Source: Tolypocladium sp. Sup5 PDA-1 (Eukaryota > Ascomycota > Sordariomycetes > Hypocreales > Ophiocordycipitaceae). From it: 64,000 nt of DNA. A program made the translations under genes and the position numbers. The notes beneath the pieces are model-generated. The model ran no database searches. It was not told the origin of the DNA and saw only the letters and a program-made list of their open reading frames with translations. Below, in pieces: positions 1-10,735 of the stretch (position 1 is the first letter of the stretch; every line of letters begins with the position of its first letter). The stretch covers positions 1-64,000 of the forward strand of contig JPHH03000048.1 in assembly GCA_000750105.3 (NCBI GenBank). Reading direction: 5' to 3'.

Positions 1-2417
1 AAGGTTAAGGTATATATAGATTATAAGAATATCGCCTATTTCGCAATAACTTAATAGCTTAATAGACGATAAATTTAATAGGCCGAATACCTTTTAGAAT
101 TTAACTATAAAATTACCTATCGAAAAGGATCTAAGAATGGACGAGTAGATGCTCTTAGTAAGAGAAGCGACTACGATATAGGAGTCTCCTATAGATTAGG
201 ATAACTCCTAGAACTTAATAAAAGCAGTAACTATTAATAAAAATAATTAAATATAGTATTTAAAGTATAAAATAATAACCTAATATTTTAGAAAATTAAG
301 GAATAGATAGAAGAATATATTATATATATTTAAGAAGTACCTAACGGATGCGATATAGAATATTCTAATATACCTATATATAATAATAAGATATAGTTAC
401 TACCGCTATTACGGGAAGAAACTATTAGGGAATTCTATAAATACCTAATATATAAATATTAAGGAATTAGGAAAACGATAGAATAAATATAATAAAAATT
501 CGATTTTTCTAGAATAAAGGAAACTATTAAAGAGGTAATCGGTAAATATGCCCTTTACGTATAAAGCAAAGCCTCGCGATATAAACCTTATAGAGAACTA
601 AAACCGCTACCGGTTCTAGTTAAACTATAGGACTCGATCGCTTTTAACTATATTACGAAGCTACTATTATTAAGGGAACCTATAACGAAGGTAGAATACG
701 ATAGTATCTTCGTAGTCATAGATCGACTTATTAAGTATAGGTACTTTATCCTATATAAGGAAGTAAGTAATATAGAAGATCTTATATATATATTCCTAAG
801 GACAATCGTATATAATTACGGACTACCGAATAAGATTATCTCTAATAGAGGAACTATATTTACTACGAACTTCTAGTAAGTATTAATAGCTTAGCTTAGC
901 ACGAAATATAAGCTTAGCATAGCCTACTACCCTTAGATAAATAGATAGACCGAACGGTTAAACTAGATACTTAAATAGTACCTTCGTTATTATATTAACT
1001 ATAGATAAGATAACTAGGTTAAATAGTTACTAATAGCATAATTAGCTTATAATAGCTTAATTACGGAAGCTACGAAGGTTTCGCTATCGTATACTAACTT
1101 CGGGTATAACCCTAAAGTATATTAAGTTACCCGATAAGGACTATAGGTAGAACGAGCTATACTTTAAGCGGATAAACTAAAGGAACTTTATAAAGAAATA
1201 AAGAAAGAACTCGAATATATTAGATAAAGGATATCGATATACGCTAATAAGAAAAGATTAAAGGGACTAATCTTTCGGGAGGGAGATATAGTCTACTTAC
1301 TTTAACGAAATATTAAAATAAAGCGACTAAGCGATAAATTAGATTTTAAGAAACTTAGACTATTTCTAGTTAAGAAAGTTATTTCGATAACTAACTATAA
1401 ACTTTTATTACCTAAAACGATAAAGATATACCCTATCTTTTATATTTCGCTACTCGAGATAGTACTATAGGATATAGAAATATAAGACTATATTAAAGTT
1501 ATAGACGATAATAAATATAAAGGTAAATAAATACTAGATACTAGGAAATATAATAAAATCTAATAATAGTTAGTTAAGTAAAAAGGATATAGATATGAAG
1601 AAAATACCTAGGAACTTGCTAAATATCTTAAGAACTACTAGCTATTACTAAGGCAATTCTACTAGACTTATAAATAGATACTAGAGGACCTATATCTATA
1701 AGGTCCTTACCTAGACTAAGGGATAACTAGTTAAACTCGTTAGGAACGCCTAGTGACTAAAGGTTATCTATTACCTAGCGCTCGTAGGATTCTAGCGTAG
1801 GGATAAGTTTATCCTCCTTATCTAGCTTAGCTATACCCTACTAGAATAACTTAGTACTCTTCTCTTTCGCCTTCTTCTTAATATAACGAATATAAGTAAG
1901 ACGATTTAATGCCTTAGATAATTATAATTAGAGCTTTTCTAGTAGCTCCCTAGCCTCCTCCTCCTCGGTATCTAACTTTCTTTATTAATCTATTAAACGT
2001 ATTATTAAGAAAAATTAGTAAATAAAAGGAAGATACGCGTAGGGAAGTAAGATAAATAAGATAACGCTATTAAAATACTATTATAGTTCGAATAACCCCG
2101 TTTTATATACTTATAGTAGCGGGAAGAGCCCCTTACTATATTATAAGTTAACTTCCGCTTAAAATAAAAAGTATAAGGCATATCTATAGCGCTGCCTTTA
2201 GCTAAGATAAGGGAAGCTAGACGGTCGCGTTCGAAGGATTTACGAGATTTTAGTTTTTTAACACGACCTAATATAGTATTAGTATAATATCTTAGAATAA
2301 TTATAAGAATAGGTTACCGCACCTATAAATATAGGCATAGGTAGGGTATTTATATATTAGTCACGGGTATTATAAGGCTAGGTCTTAGGGATAAGACTAT
2401 TAAGAGAGGGGATATCG
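1..2417 (+). mobile_element. RIP-degraded Ty3/gypsy retrotransposon, 3' half
   Basis: Translating through many stops on the plus strand gives, in order, the end of an RNase H domain (about 1-190, with a KVYIDYKNIAYF-like start and a KGSKNGRVDALSKRSDY-like end), an integrase zinc-binding and core region (about 430-1100, containing VVIDRLTKYRYF and IVYNYGLPNKII), and a chromodomain-like tail near 1490-1660. This order is that of a chromoviral Ty3/gypsy pol. The 5' part lies outside the window. CpA and TpG are nearly absent (bases 61-120 contain neither), while CpG remains and TpA is in great excess, which is the known RIP pattern. The last kilobase is noncoding 3' sequence; it reappears inverted at 26157-27375. 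The element cannot be active. Confidence 0.9.
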
Positions 2418-2866
2418 TATTACGACCTAGGCTAACGGGCCACGGGATAGGCCGGCTATGCAGGCGCTAGTGTAGGCTACATGGAATAATAGTTAGAATG
2501 GTTAACTAATAAACGGTAGATCGGTGCGATCTACGGGATAGATCGTGCGATCTATAAGATAGATTATTAACGATCTATAGATTATTAGTAATCTATAGAT
2601 TATAACGATCTAAGGGATTATAGTAATCCCTAGGAGCGGTAGCGATCTATCGCTAGTATATAGGACCCCCTAATTTCCTTACTATAGCATAGATACCTCG
2701 CTAGCTTTTAATACTTATTATTACTCACTATAACATTCTTGGTTACGATCTACTATCCGGGATATCCGATCTATCACTATCGTAACAAGACCATTCAACG
2801 GCTACGCCCTAACCTACCTGCCAACATAAACCTCCGGTTTATCCCTTGGGAACCCAAACCGTCACA
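2418..2866 (+). repeat. LTR copy A of the gypsy family
   Basis: It begins TATTACGACCTAGGC (a mutated TGTTACGACCCAGGC) and ends with AACCCAAACCGTCACA, so it has the TG...CA ends and short inverted ends TGTTACG/CGTCACA of a retroviral-type LTR. It directly follows the 3' part of the element at 1-2417 and is that element's 3' LTR. Its first 320 bases are strongly RIP-mutated; the last 130 are much less so. Confidence 0.88.
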
Positions 2867-3023
2867 CCAGGTCGCACGGGCTCGCCTGGATCATCTACAT
2901 GATCCTGGTGATCCCGTCGCTCCTCCGCTCATTGGTCCGTCGTGCCGACCATTGTTCCGTGTAGCCTGCATTAGCGCCTGCACAGCCGACCCATCCCGTG
3001 GCCCATCAGCCTGGGTCGTAACA
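2867..3023 (-). repeat. LTR 5'-end fragment, inverted, little mutated
   Basis: Read on the minus strand it starts TGTTACGACCCAGGCTGATG and covers about the first 157 bases of the same LTR family. It is GC-rich and keeps CpA sites that the other copies have lost. It abuts LTR copy A directly, in opposite orientation, with no spacer. A 97-codon open frame across 2739-3032 is only the translation of these two LTR pieces and is not a gene. Confidence 0.8.
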
Positions 3024-3388
3024 GTAAGCTAGAAGGAAAAGAGATCGGCGTGAGAAGGTATTAAACCTAGACGGTAAGGGTAATACTTATAGTATACGTC
3101 GAAGGGCGCTCGGTAATAGACGTAGTAGAGTATAAAACGGGCTATCCCTAGGCCGAGATAATAAGTCTATAGAATAAAGGATTAACGTAGGTAGAAATAG
3201 AGGAAGATAGGGTACGAAGGTAGAATAGCTAACGGAGCTAAAGGGAAGGGAAAGAGGAGAAGAGAAGTTAAGAGTATAAGTTAACGGAGGAGGATAGAGG
3301 TTAGTTTATTTATACGGGCATTAGGCGATAGAGGGGCACGGCAAGGGGGTCGGGCCAATAGCGGCAAGGGTACCTTACCTGATCGGGG
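3024..3388. other. noncoding purine-rich sequence
   Basis: Stretches of A/G-rich, TpA-rich sequence with no frame resembling a protein. It separates the LTR scrap from the UstYa-like relic and probably contains the break that removed that gene's 5' end. Confidence 0.5.
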
Positions 3389-4156
3389 ATGCTACCATAC
3401 CTAGTGGGTGCAACAGCGTGTTCTAGACTACAGAATAGTATCAATAGCGATATAACGCTATATCAAGGAAGACCGACCAAGGAAAACAACCGATTATGGG
3501 AAGAACTTTATTCTCGTAAGTCTCCTTGGTACTAGAATCTTTTAGCCAACCTCAAATTGACCCATGTCTGATTTAAAGACGAAATGACTCGCATATCCCA
3601 CGAGGAAGCCCTTCGACTACCCAATAAGACATTATCGGAGGCACCATACGAGGGCAGCGGCTATCTCATCATTTTGAACGTCTTCCATAACCTGCACTGC
3701 CTCGATTCCATACGAAAGGCCCTATACTACTTTGTAGACCCCAAGTGGACGGCCGAACACAACCCATACGTGCACATGGGTGATGGAGGTGTCGACTCAA
3801 TGCTGCGAGCCATCGGCAAAGACGTGGGCATTACCCATGTCGACCATTGCATCGATGCGCTGAGACAACATCAAATGTGCGCGGTGGACATTACACCGAA
3901 CGTCTTTTCAGTATAGCCCCAAGGACTTTGGCATACGTGCTATGGCAAACGTTATGCACGAATGTCGCGACTTCGGAAAGGTAAGGCACCTGGCTAAGCG
4001 CCGTGTTCTCAAACCGCCCGCTGGCACTTAACTTACACGTTCAAGATTAAAGAGTGGGCGAGAGATCACCGGGCTCCGCCTTTCAAGGGTTTTGGCGATG
4101 GTGGCGCCGTAGGCAAATGTGCGTTGAACGATCCCTCGGCTTGTCTCTATGACTAG
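3389..4156 (+). pseudogene. UstYa-like (DUF3328) protein, 5'-truncated and frameshifted
   Basis: UstYa-family proteins are membrane-anchored oxidases used in fungal peptide and secondary-metabolite pathways. Three exons can be read: up to 3515 (from the ATG at 3389 or upstream, encoding the typical YQGRPTKENNRLWEELYS), 3579-3980 and 4046-4156, with GT-AG introns at 3516-3578 and 3981-4045. Exon 2 carries both family histidine/cysteine motifs, HNLHC and HVDHC. It then hits TAG after ITPNVFSV; one base later the frame resumes with PKDFGIRAMANVMHECRDFGK and runs through intron 2 into IKEWARDHRAPPF, ending at TAG 4154-4156. So one extra base near 3912 breaks an otherwise complete C-terminal half. 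The usual N-terminal transmembrane segment is absent, probably lost at the repeat border. Family assignment is confident; the exact exon 1 start is not. Confidence 0.82.
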
Positions 4157-4791
4157 CTTGGACTCTTTCTTTCTTGAAGGAACTTACGGATATCTTTGAG
4201 CCCAACAGTCCATAGACATTGCGTGTGCGAGATAGAGTTCAGCTCAGATGATCACAGCGCACAACATACACACCCCCAACATTGTAAATAGCATGAACCA
4301 CTCGTGACACTCACTTAGAGTGTGAGATTGGAGCCCTAGCGTGCATAAGAGGGGCTCGCGACCGCGAGTCTTCGGATACAATGATACTTGGATACCCTGT
4401 GGCTGGTGGCTGGAGGGTGTAGGGTTGAGAAAGACTCCCCCGGCTGACGGGAACCCAGACGATCAAGAGGATCAGGCAACAGAACCATCAGTTCTGGCCT
4501 CATCATTGGCTACATTGACCCCATCGTGATTTGAGAGACGCACTGCGTATCCAACAGAGTGACGTGATTATGCAGTGCACCCCTCCCGCTTCCCCTCCTC
4601 CCATTTCAGGTTAATCCAAAGCTCATTCGCTATAGTCTCGCTTCACCCCAGCCTTCAAACCAAAGGACATAAGTTGATTGATTGCCCCGCCGAGGAGCAT
4701 ATCGACTGTTGGTTTTCTCCTAGTGCACAATTTAGGACTGGCACCGCACGCTGGAGCGACACGCAATTTTTTGCGCGGTATTATCACGAAC
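4157..4791. other. intergenic, nothing recognised
   Basis: No frame here resembles a known protein and no repeat was seen. Short open frames at 4341-4529 and 4575-4799 have no family features. Confidence 0.4.
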
Positions 4792-5812
4792 ATGACTGAG
4801 ACCTCAGGCGCACAGCATGAATACAAGTTATCGCCAAGCTCGAGCTCCGAGACTCTTAATTCCCTCCAGGCGAAGGAGGATGATATAGATCTGAACCATG
4901 GAGAATATCACAAAGCAAGTGATATAACGTTAGTTGAGTATGGTCTTGTTTCTTGAGCTTACTCTTACTATATATATTAGGCCTATTGAAGACGGCTTGT
5001 CCTTGCTATCTATGGACGAAGATAGCGTAGACACGCGGAAGCTAGAAGTCTAATTTGAACCTGCGCAGTGCCTTTTCTGCAAATGCCGCAGCATAGACCT
5101 CGATACGAATCTCGAGCATATGTTTAAGAGGCATGGTCTCTTTATACCCGATAGGGACTATCTAATTATCGACTCCGAAAGCCTTATCGAATACTTCCAT
5201 CTCGTCATTTTCGGGTACTTTGAGTGTCTATATTGTGGTTCCTAGCGAAGCAATTTGCAGGCAGCGCAGCAACATATGATCGGCAAAGGGCATTGCAAGA
5301 TCGACATATCGAACGAAGATTTTGAGTTTAGAGACTTTTATGACTTTAACTCTGCCTCTGAAGATAGCGATAGCGAGAAAGTCGACTCTAAACTTGAGCG
5401 CTCGAATGCTACCTTTGTCGACATGGGTAAATCTATGCGCCTATCATTAGGAAAGGTCCTATCGCATCGAACGTAAGGCAAGCCGCTCCTTCCCCGACAC
5501 GGAATATCACGCGCAGAAACCACAGGGGCCTCTTCAATACCTCGATCTTGTACGTCGCTCGGCGTCTCTCAGCCTAAGCCGGAGTCAACTCTGCCGTCGC
5601 AGTCAAAGAGAGTTGCAAAATGCGAAGCCACCTTTCTCAATCAACTTGCCAGTTTACGAGATTCAGATCGGAGAAGTCTCATGCACTTGCTAGTAGCGCA
5701 GCAGCGAGCTATAGTGTTCAGGGGCAAAAAGCTGGTAGAACAAGCAAGGAAGGATCAAAACGAGATGCAGCTCAAAATCCAGTTGAAGGCGAATAGATCA
5801 ATCAAGAAATAA
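4792..5812 (+). pseudogene. REI1-like C2H2 zinc-finger protein relic
   Basis: REI1-type proteins are cytoplasmic factors of 60S ribosome maturation. The relic starts with a Ser-rich segment (ATG 4792, MTETSGAQHEYK), has a likely intron from about 4938 to 4981 (GTATGG...TTAG), and continues into the diagnostic block CLFCKCRSIDLDTNLEHMFK, HGLFIPDRDYLI and QQHMIGKGHCKIDI. Two in-frame stops lie where Gln is expected (before FEPAQC near 5053, and after YCGS near 5245), both explainable as CAA/CAG to TAA/TAG. Frames then shift; a basic C-terminal helix-like segment (FLNQLASLRDSDRRSLMHLL) resumes and ends at TAA 5810-5812. The N-terminal first zinc finger of true REI1 is not visible. It looks like a decayed paralogue rather than the housekeeping gene. 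Confidence 0.72.
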
Positions 5813-5919
5813 TATAAGCTATATCAAGATACCATGCTCCAGTCCTAAATGCAGCATCAGCGCCGGCCATGATTGGCTTTCCGCCGAGGGCATTCATCTG
5901 GTGCGTTTGCATCAGTACA

Positions 5920-7268
5920 CTATGCCGTGTCGCGCCGCCTGAATATGACTCGAGGGGGGAAGGTTAAGCCCTCAGCGACATATCCAGCACCAATCTTCTC
6001 GGTGGTCTCCTGACTTGCCCCAGCAGCCTCTGCAAGCTTCGTTGCGCCCTGCTCCGTAAATGTGTTTTGCTCTCCACCGGTAAAAGCCTGCTTTAGTCCC
6101 GCCCATGTCGTGTCAGCGCCGTGAACAACGGTCACTTCACCCACCCAGCTAAGCCTGCTACTCCGGCGGCGATTTCGAGCAGTCGGCAACTCCGACGGCT
6201 ATATTCCACCAAGATGCCTCTGTACCTGGAGAGTCCGTCTTGCTACGGGATTGCATTTAACAAACTGGTACAAACTGGGACCTTCTCCCCATGCACCCGG
6301 GTCAGGGCTGAGCCAGCGCAGTGCTGAAGGCAAGTAATATCTTGCCCCATAGTAGTAGAGGCCACTTTCTTCGTCTTTTTCTTTGCCCGAGTACCGATAT
6401 CGTTTGGGGCAACAATTCCATGCCAAGTATGTCGTGTCGCCGTAGGGCGAGTATTCCTCGTACGACCGCAACTCGCCACCCTTCCCCAACTCAACCTGTA
6501 CTGAGCCGACTGAGTCTGTGAGCTGATGGCGGACTACTTGCCGAGGGACGTTCTTCTCCTCGCCAACAGTACGTGTCTCAACCAGCGTAAATGTCCTGGC
6601 CTCGCCGGCAATGTGGAGCGTCTGCCGTTGAAGCTTGGCATCCTGGCCATTGCCAGAATATCTGCGAAAGTCTTCGAATGGACCGTAGTAGATTCGCTCC
6701 TTCAGCTTGCCGATAGATGCCCCTGGTTTCTCACCCGTCTTTGGCTGTGCCCTGTCGGCTACTTTCCTTATTCGCTGCCCTCTAGCATCGTATTGGTAAT
6801 ACGTCGTTTCACCGATTTAGTCGTCGTTTCCACGGTCTTGCCGAGAACTAGAACCTAATTGGCTTTTGTAGTCCCAGGTGAGAGACGAGAGGCTAGATGT
6901 CGACGTGACGTTGCCTAAGGCTCCTTCTAGTCCATTATACCTTAGGTGCTGCGTCTTGGACCTAATAGTGAGCCTGGACACGCGATTTGACGTTTTATCT
7001 GGCTCTAGAAAGCTTTTCTCTTCATACGCAAGGTGCTTCGCCCAGGACCCGCGTTTCTCGTTGGCGGCGGTGTATTGTAACCACTGCACGTTACCAGTCG
7101 CATCGTAGGAGTACCTGTTAATGTATCTCGCCATTGCCCCGTTATCATGTGCGTAGTTAACACTAAACTGTCTGGAGACCTCAACGACAAATCAGACATC
7201 GCTGGATTCGACCGGCCGAGGTGGAAGCGGCCTGTTGCCTCGATAAGACGATACGCAGTGTCGCACAC
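5920..7268 (-). pseudogene. RHS/YD-repeat protein relic (Tc-toxin C-component-like core)
   Basis: Reading the minus strand, successive frames give YD-repeat sequence (RYSYDATGNVQWLQY at about 7115), a long stretch ending in the RHS-associated core (SYEEYSPYGDTTY, YRYSGKEKDEESGLYYYGAR and LSPDPGAWGEGPSLYQF, about 6490-6230) and then a shorter unrelated C-terminal frame (5920-6189). RHS core proteins are typical of bacteria, where the core forms a shell around a variable C-terminal cargo; related genes are known in some fungi and are usually taken as bacterial acquisitions. The copy is broken: the reading frame changes near 7140-7200, near 6810 and at the core/C-terminus junction around 6195-6200, and the N-terminal part is missing. 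It cannot make a full protein. The nature of the C-terminal segment is not recognised. Confidence 0.8.
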
Positions 7269-7851
7269 GCAGTCGGAACTAGGATCGAACTCACTTATTG
7301 CGACTATACCTAGTACTTCTACCCCTAGGGCTAGAGGTAGGGCTAGCTTCTCTTACTTTTAGCCCGCCTACGTTTCCACCCCTAGGGGCAGAGGTAGGCT
7401 ATAGTAATTACGAACCTATCTCGTAGACTATACATAGTTCTCCGCCTTACCTTGCACGTAATTCTCGCTTATTTTTACCCAACCCGACCTCTAAACGCGC
7501 CCACGCCCTTTATAATGCGACCCCCTTCATTTACACACCCCTACGAGTATGGGCCACCTATACTAACAATAGGTCACGTGTAGAGGGCAATTCGCCTGCA
7601 TATACTCCGTAGCCAGCGCCTTTCATATGCGAGGGCAAGCTTTAGTCCTTGAATATAACGCCCGTATATCTCCTACCTAGCTATTACCTCTATTATCGTG
7701 CATTGTGCCCGTTACAACTAGCGCCTGTTATCTTTTCGTCTGACGTCTCCTAGTAGGTAGCTGCGATTTTCTAATCTGCGTTCTTAATTCCCCTCTGCAT
7801 ATTACCAAATCTTCCACGCCGGTGCCCTAGTCCTTATCTCAATTGCCCACC
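7269..7851. promoter_or_regulatory. upstream region of the acyl-CoA synthetase gene, with short repeats
   Basis: It holds two imperfect copies of a palindromic unit, TACCCCTAGGGCTAGAGGTAGG near 7319 and a similar CACCCCTAGGGGCAGAGGTAGG near 7378, followed by pyrimidine-rich sequence. No gene is seen. It must include the promoter of the gene starting at 7852; no clear TATA box was identified. Confidence 0.45.
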
Positions 7852-10152
7852 ATGGCCTACACCACTGGCATTATGCCGCTGCACCAGGTGCACAAGCCCC
7901 CATTCACTGTCGAAGCGCCCGGCTACCCCAAGGTCGCCGGCGAGACAATCCCCCGCCGGCACGTCAAATACAAGGATGGCCTCGTCAACTCTCCCGCCGA
8001 AGGCGTCCACACCGTCTTCGACATCATTCGCCGCAGTGCCCGCCTTTACCCCAACAACCGCGCCGTCGGCTACCGCAAGCTCATCAAGCTCCACAAGGAG
8101 ACCAAAAAGGTCCAGAAGAACGTCGACGGCCAACTAAAAGAGGTCGACAAAGAGTGGCAGTATTTCGAGCTCACTCCCTTCTCCTTCATCACCTACAAGG
8201 ACTATGAAAAGCTCATCCTCGAGCTCGGCTGTGGCCTGCGCCAATTGGGCCTCGGGCCGGACAAGAAGCTCTACCTCTTCGGCACCACCAGGCAAGCAAG
8301 CCCTTAACCACCACTTCCCCTCCTCCTCCCCCTCCCTCTAATACCCGTAGAGAGCGATACTTACACTCCAGTTTATCCTAGTGTGAGCTGGATCTCCACG
8401 TCTCACGCGTGTGCCTCTCAGTCCATCCCCATAGCCACCGCGTACGATACTCTCGGTGCCGAGGGCGTCAAGCACTCGCTCGTTCAGACCGAGTGCGAGG
8501 TGATGTACACTGACCCCCAACTGCTACCCACGCTCGCCGGCAGCCCTCTCGAGACGTCCAACATCAAGACCGTCATTGTGAACCAAGAGTGCATCTTCGG
8601 CACCGGCAATGAGATCGACGAGTTTAGGAAGAGCCACCCCGACATCAAGGTCGTCACTTACCAGGAGCTGCTCAAACTCGGCCAGGAGCACCCCGTGGAG
8701 CCGGTTCCCGCCAACGGTCCCGACCTGTATTGCGTCATGTACACTTCGGGCTCGAGCGGCGTCCCGAAGGGCGCTTGCATTACCCACCAGTCCCTCGTTG
8801 CCGGAGGTAAGGCGCTCTCTTAATCCCGTGTGCTGTCCATCTACTGACGGTTCCATCCAAGTCGCCGGTCTTTACAGCTGCATCGACGAATGCGTCAGCG
8901 ATAAGGAGTGCGTGCTAGGCTACCTGCCGCTAGCTCACATTCTTGAAATGGCCATGGAGAATCTGGTCTTCTTCATCGGCGGAACTCTCGGGTACGGGAA
9001 CCCACGAACCCTGTCAGACACCTTGGTAAAGAACTGCGCCGGGGACATTCGCGCACTCCAGCCAACCGTCATGGTAGGCGTCCCTCAGATCTGGGAGACG
9101 GTGAGGAAGGGTGTCATGTCCAAGCTGGAGACCTCGAGCCCGGTCCTGCGGACCCTGTTCTGGGGCGCCGTGAGCTACAAGGGCTTCATGTCCCGGAACA
9201 AGCTCCCCGGAGCGTCCGCCTTGGACGGCCTCGTCTTCAGCAAGGTCCGCGAACTTACCGGTGGCCGGCTCCGGTTCACCATGAACGGCGCCAGCGGCAT
9301 CTCAGACGACACAAAGCAGTTCGTGTCCCTGGTCCTGGCCCCCATGCTGGCGGGTTACGGTCTTACCGAGACTTGCGCCACGGGATCCCTGGGGTGCCCG
9401 CTCGAGTATACGCCCACTGCCATCGGACCGATTCCCGGCTCCTGTGACGCGAAACTGGTGTCGATCCCCGATCTGGGCTACGACGCCGATGCGAAGGTTC
9501 CCCAAGGCGAGATCTGGCTCAAGGGCATGCCCATCATGACGGAGTACTTTAAGAACCCGGAGGAGACGGGCAAGGCGCTTACGCCCGACGGCTGGTTCAA
9601 GACGGGCGACATCGGCGAGTTTGATGTGAACGGCCACCTGCGCGTCATCGATCGCGTCAAGAACCTGGTCAAGATGCAGGGTGGCGAGTACATCGCCCTG
9701 GAGAAGGTGGAGGCGGTCTACCGAGGCAGCCAGGTGGTAGCGAACGTCATGGTCGAGGCCGACTCCCGATACTCGCGCCCGATCGCCGTCATCATGCCCA
9801 ACGACAAAGTGCTCGCCACCAAGGCCAAGGATCTGGGCGTGGACGAGCACAGCATGCATAGCGACCGCAGGGTCCGAAGCCTGGTTCTGAAGGAGCTTCA
9901 GACGACCGGCCGGCGTGCCGGTCTCTCCGAAATAGAAATCGTGTCTAGTGTCATAGTCACGGACGAGGCGTGGACGCCCCCTAGTGTGAGTGTGCCGATG
10001 TTGATATGCTGAACGTGACGTGTCGTTGCCGTTGTTTGCTAACCAGGCTACTTGTGCAGGGACTGGTGACCGCTACGCAAAAGCTCAACCGGAGGGGGAT
10101 TCGTGAGAGGTTTAAGAAGGAGATTGAAGAGTGCTTTAAGGGCAACGCCTGA
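7852..10152 (+). CDS. long-chain fatty acid-CoA ligase (acyl-CoA synthetase)
   Basis: This enzyme activates fatty acids with ATP and CoA for lipid synthesis, beta-oxidation or other uses; FAA1/FAA4-type proteins sit on membranes, lipid droplets or peroxisomes. Four exons give about 693 residues, the normal family length: 7852-8291, 8382-8806, 8862-9985 and 10060-10152. The ATG at 7852 has an ideal CCCACCATGG context. Visible motifs are the AMP/P-loop YTSGSSGVPKGA (exon 2), GYGLTET and WFKTGDIGEFDVNGHLRVIDR (exon 3), and a C-terminal LVTATQKLNRRGI typical of fungal FAA proteins. Intron 1 uses GC-AG (AG|GCAAGC), the others GT-AG. All splice phases close. No frame damage is seen. The nearest neighbour downstream is a PKS relic on the other strand; whether the two were ever functionally linked is unknown. 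Confidence 0.93.
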
Positions 10153-10735
10153 AATATGACGTGAGGCCAACGAGAACAGTATGAAAGTAAGGGTTTGCTA
10201 TCCAGTAATTAACAGACTATCGTGACCATGGGGGCGATTCAGCAGCATGTAAATTAGAGCTACCCATTTTATCAGCGATCAAAGGCGCTACTTAGGTGTA
10301 ATAGAAGTGACTATACACAAGTCCGAGCTCGAGTCCAGGTCACCACGTGCATATAGCGAGTTACAATCAACACGATAAATTCTCAGGCTGTTATTGATTA
10401 CAATGCATATCGTTAACAGAATATACGCCCTAACTGAGGCTACGTTTCCTCCGTCCTGTGGCTAATAAGTACCCTTGGCTTTCAGCCGAGATTCAAGATG
10501 TGAACGACGCAGTGCAGATTCTTAAGCTCGACTATACTATCGCTATACACAATAACTCCGAGTCTAGCTTGAATTGCTTCAATGAAGCCAGTTCTGCCGT
10601 TATCAAGACTTACGTGCAGATCCTGCAATACATTCCCCGTACTCACACACCGCTCGTATTCCTCATGGAAGAAAACGTCTCCACGCAAAAGCTCTCGTGT
10701 TGCTCCCTTCTCAAGCCCTTAGATTGTCCTCTATT
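10153..10735. other. intergenic, nothing recognised
   Basis: Downstream flank of the acyl-CoA synthetase gene. An open frame at 10458-10934 overlaps the PKS relic on the other strand and resembles nothing. Confidence 0.4.

Noticed and set aside
2739..3032. 97-codon open frame
   Set aside because: It lies wholly in the junction of two opposed LTR pieces and has no protein-like features.
9302..9859. 185-codon minus-strand open frame
   Set aside because: Antisense to exon 3 of the acyl-CoA synthetase; the plus strand carries the conserved motifs.
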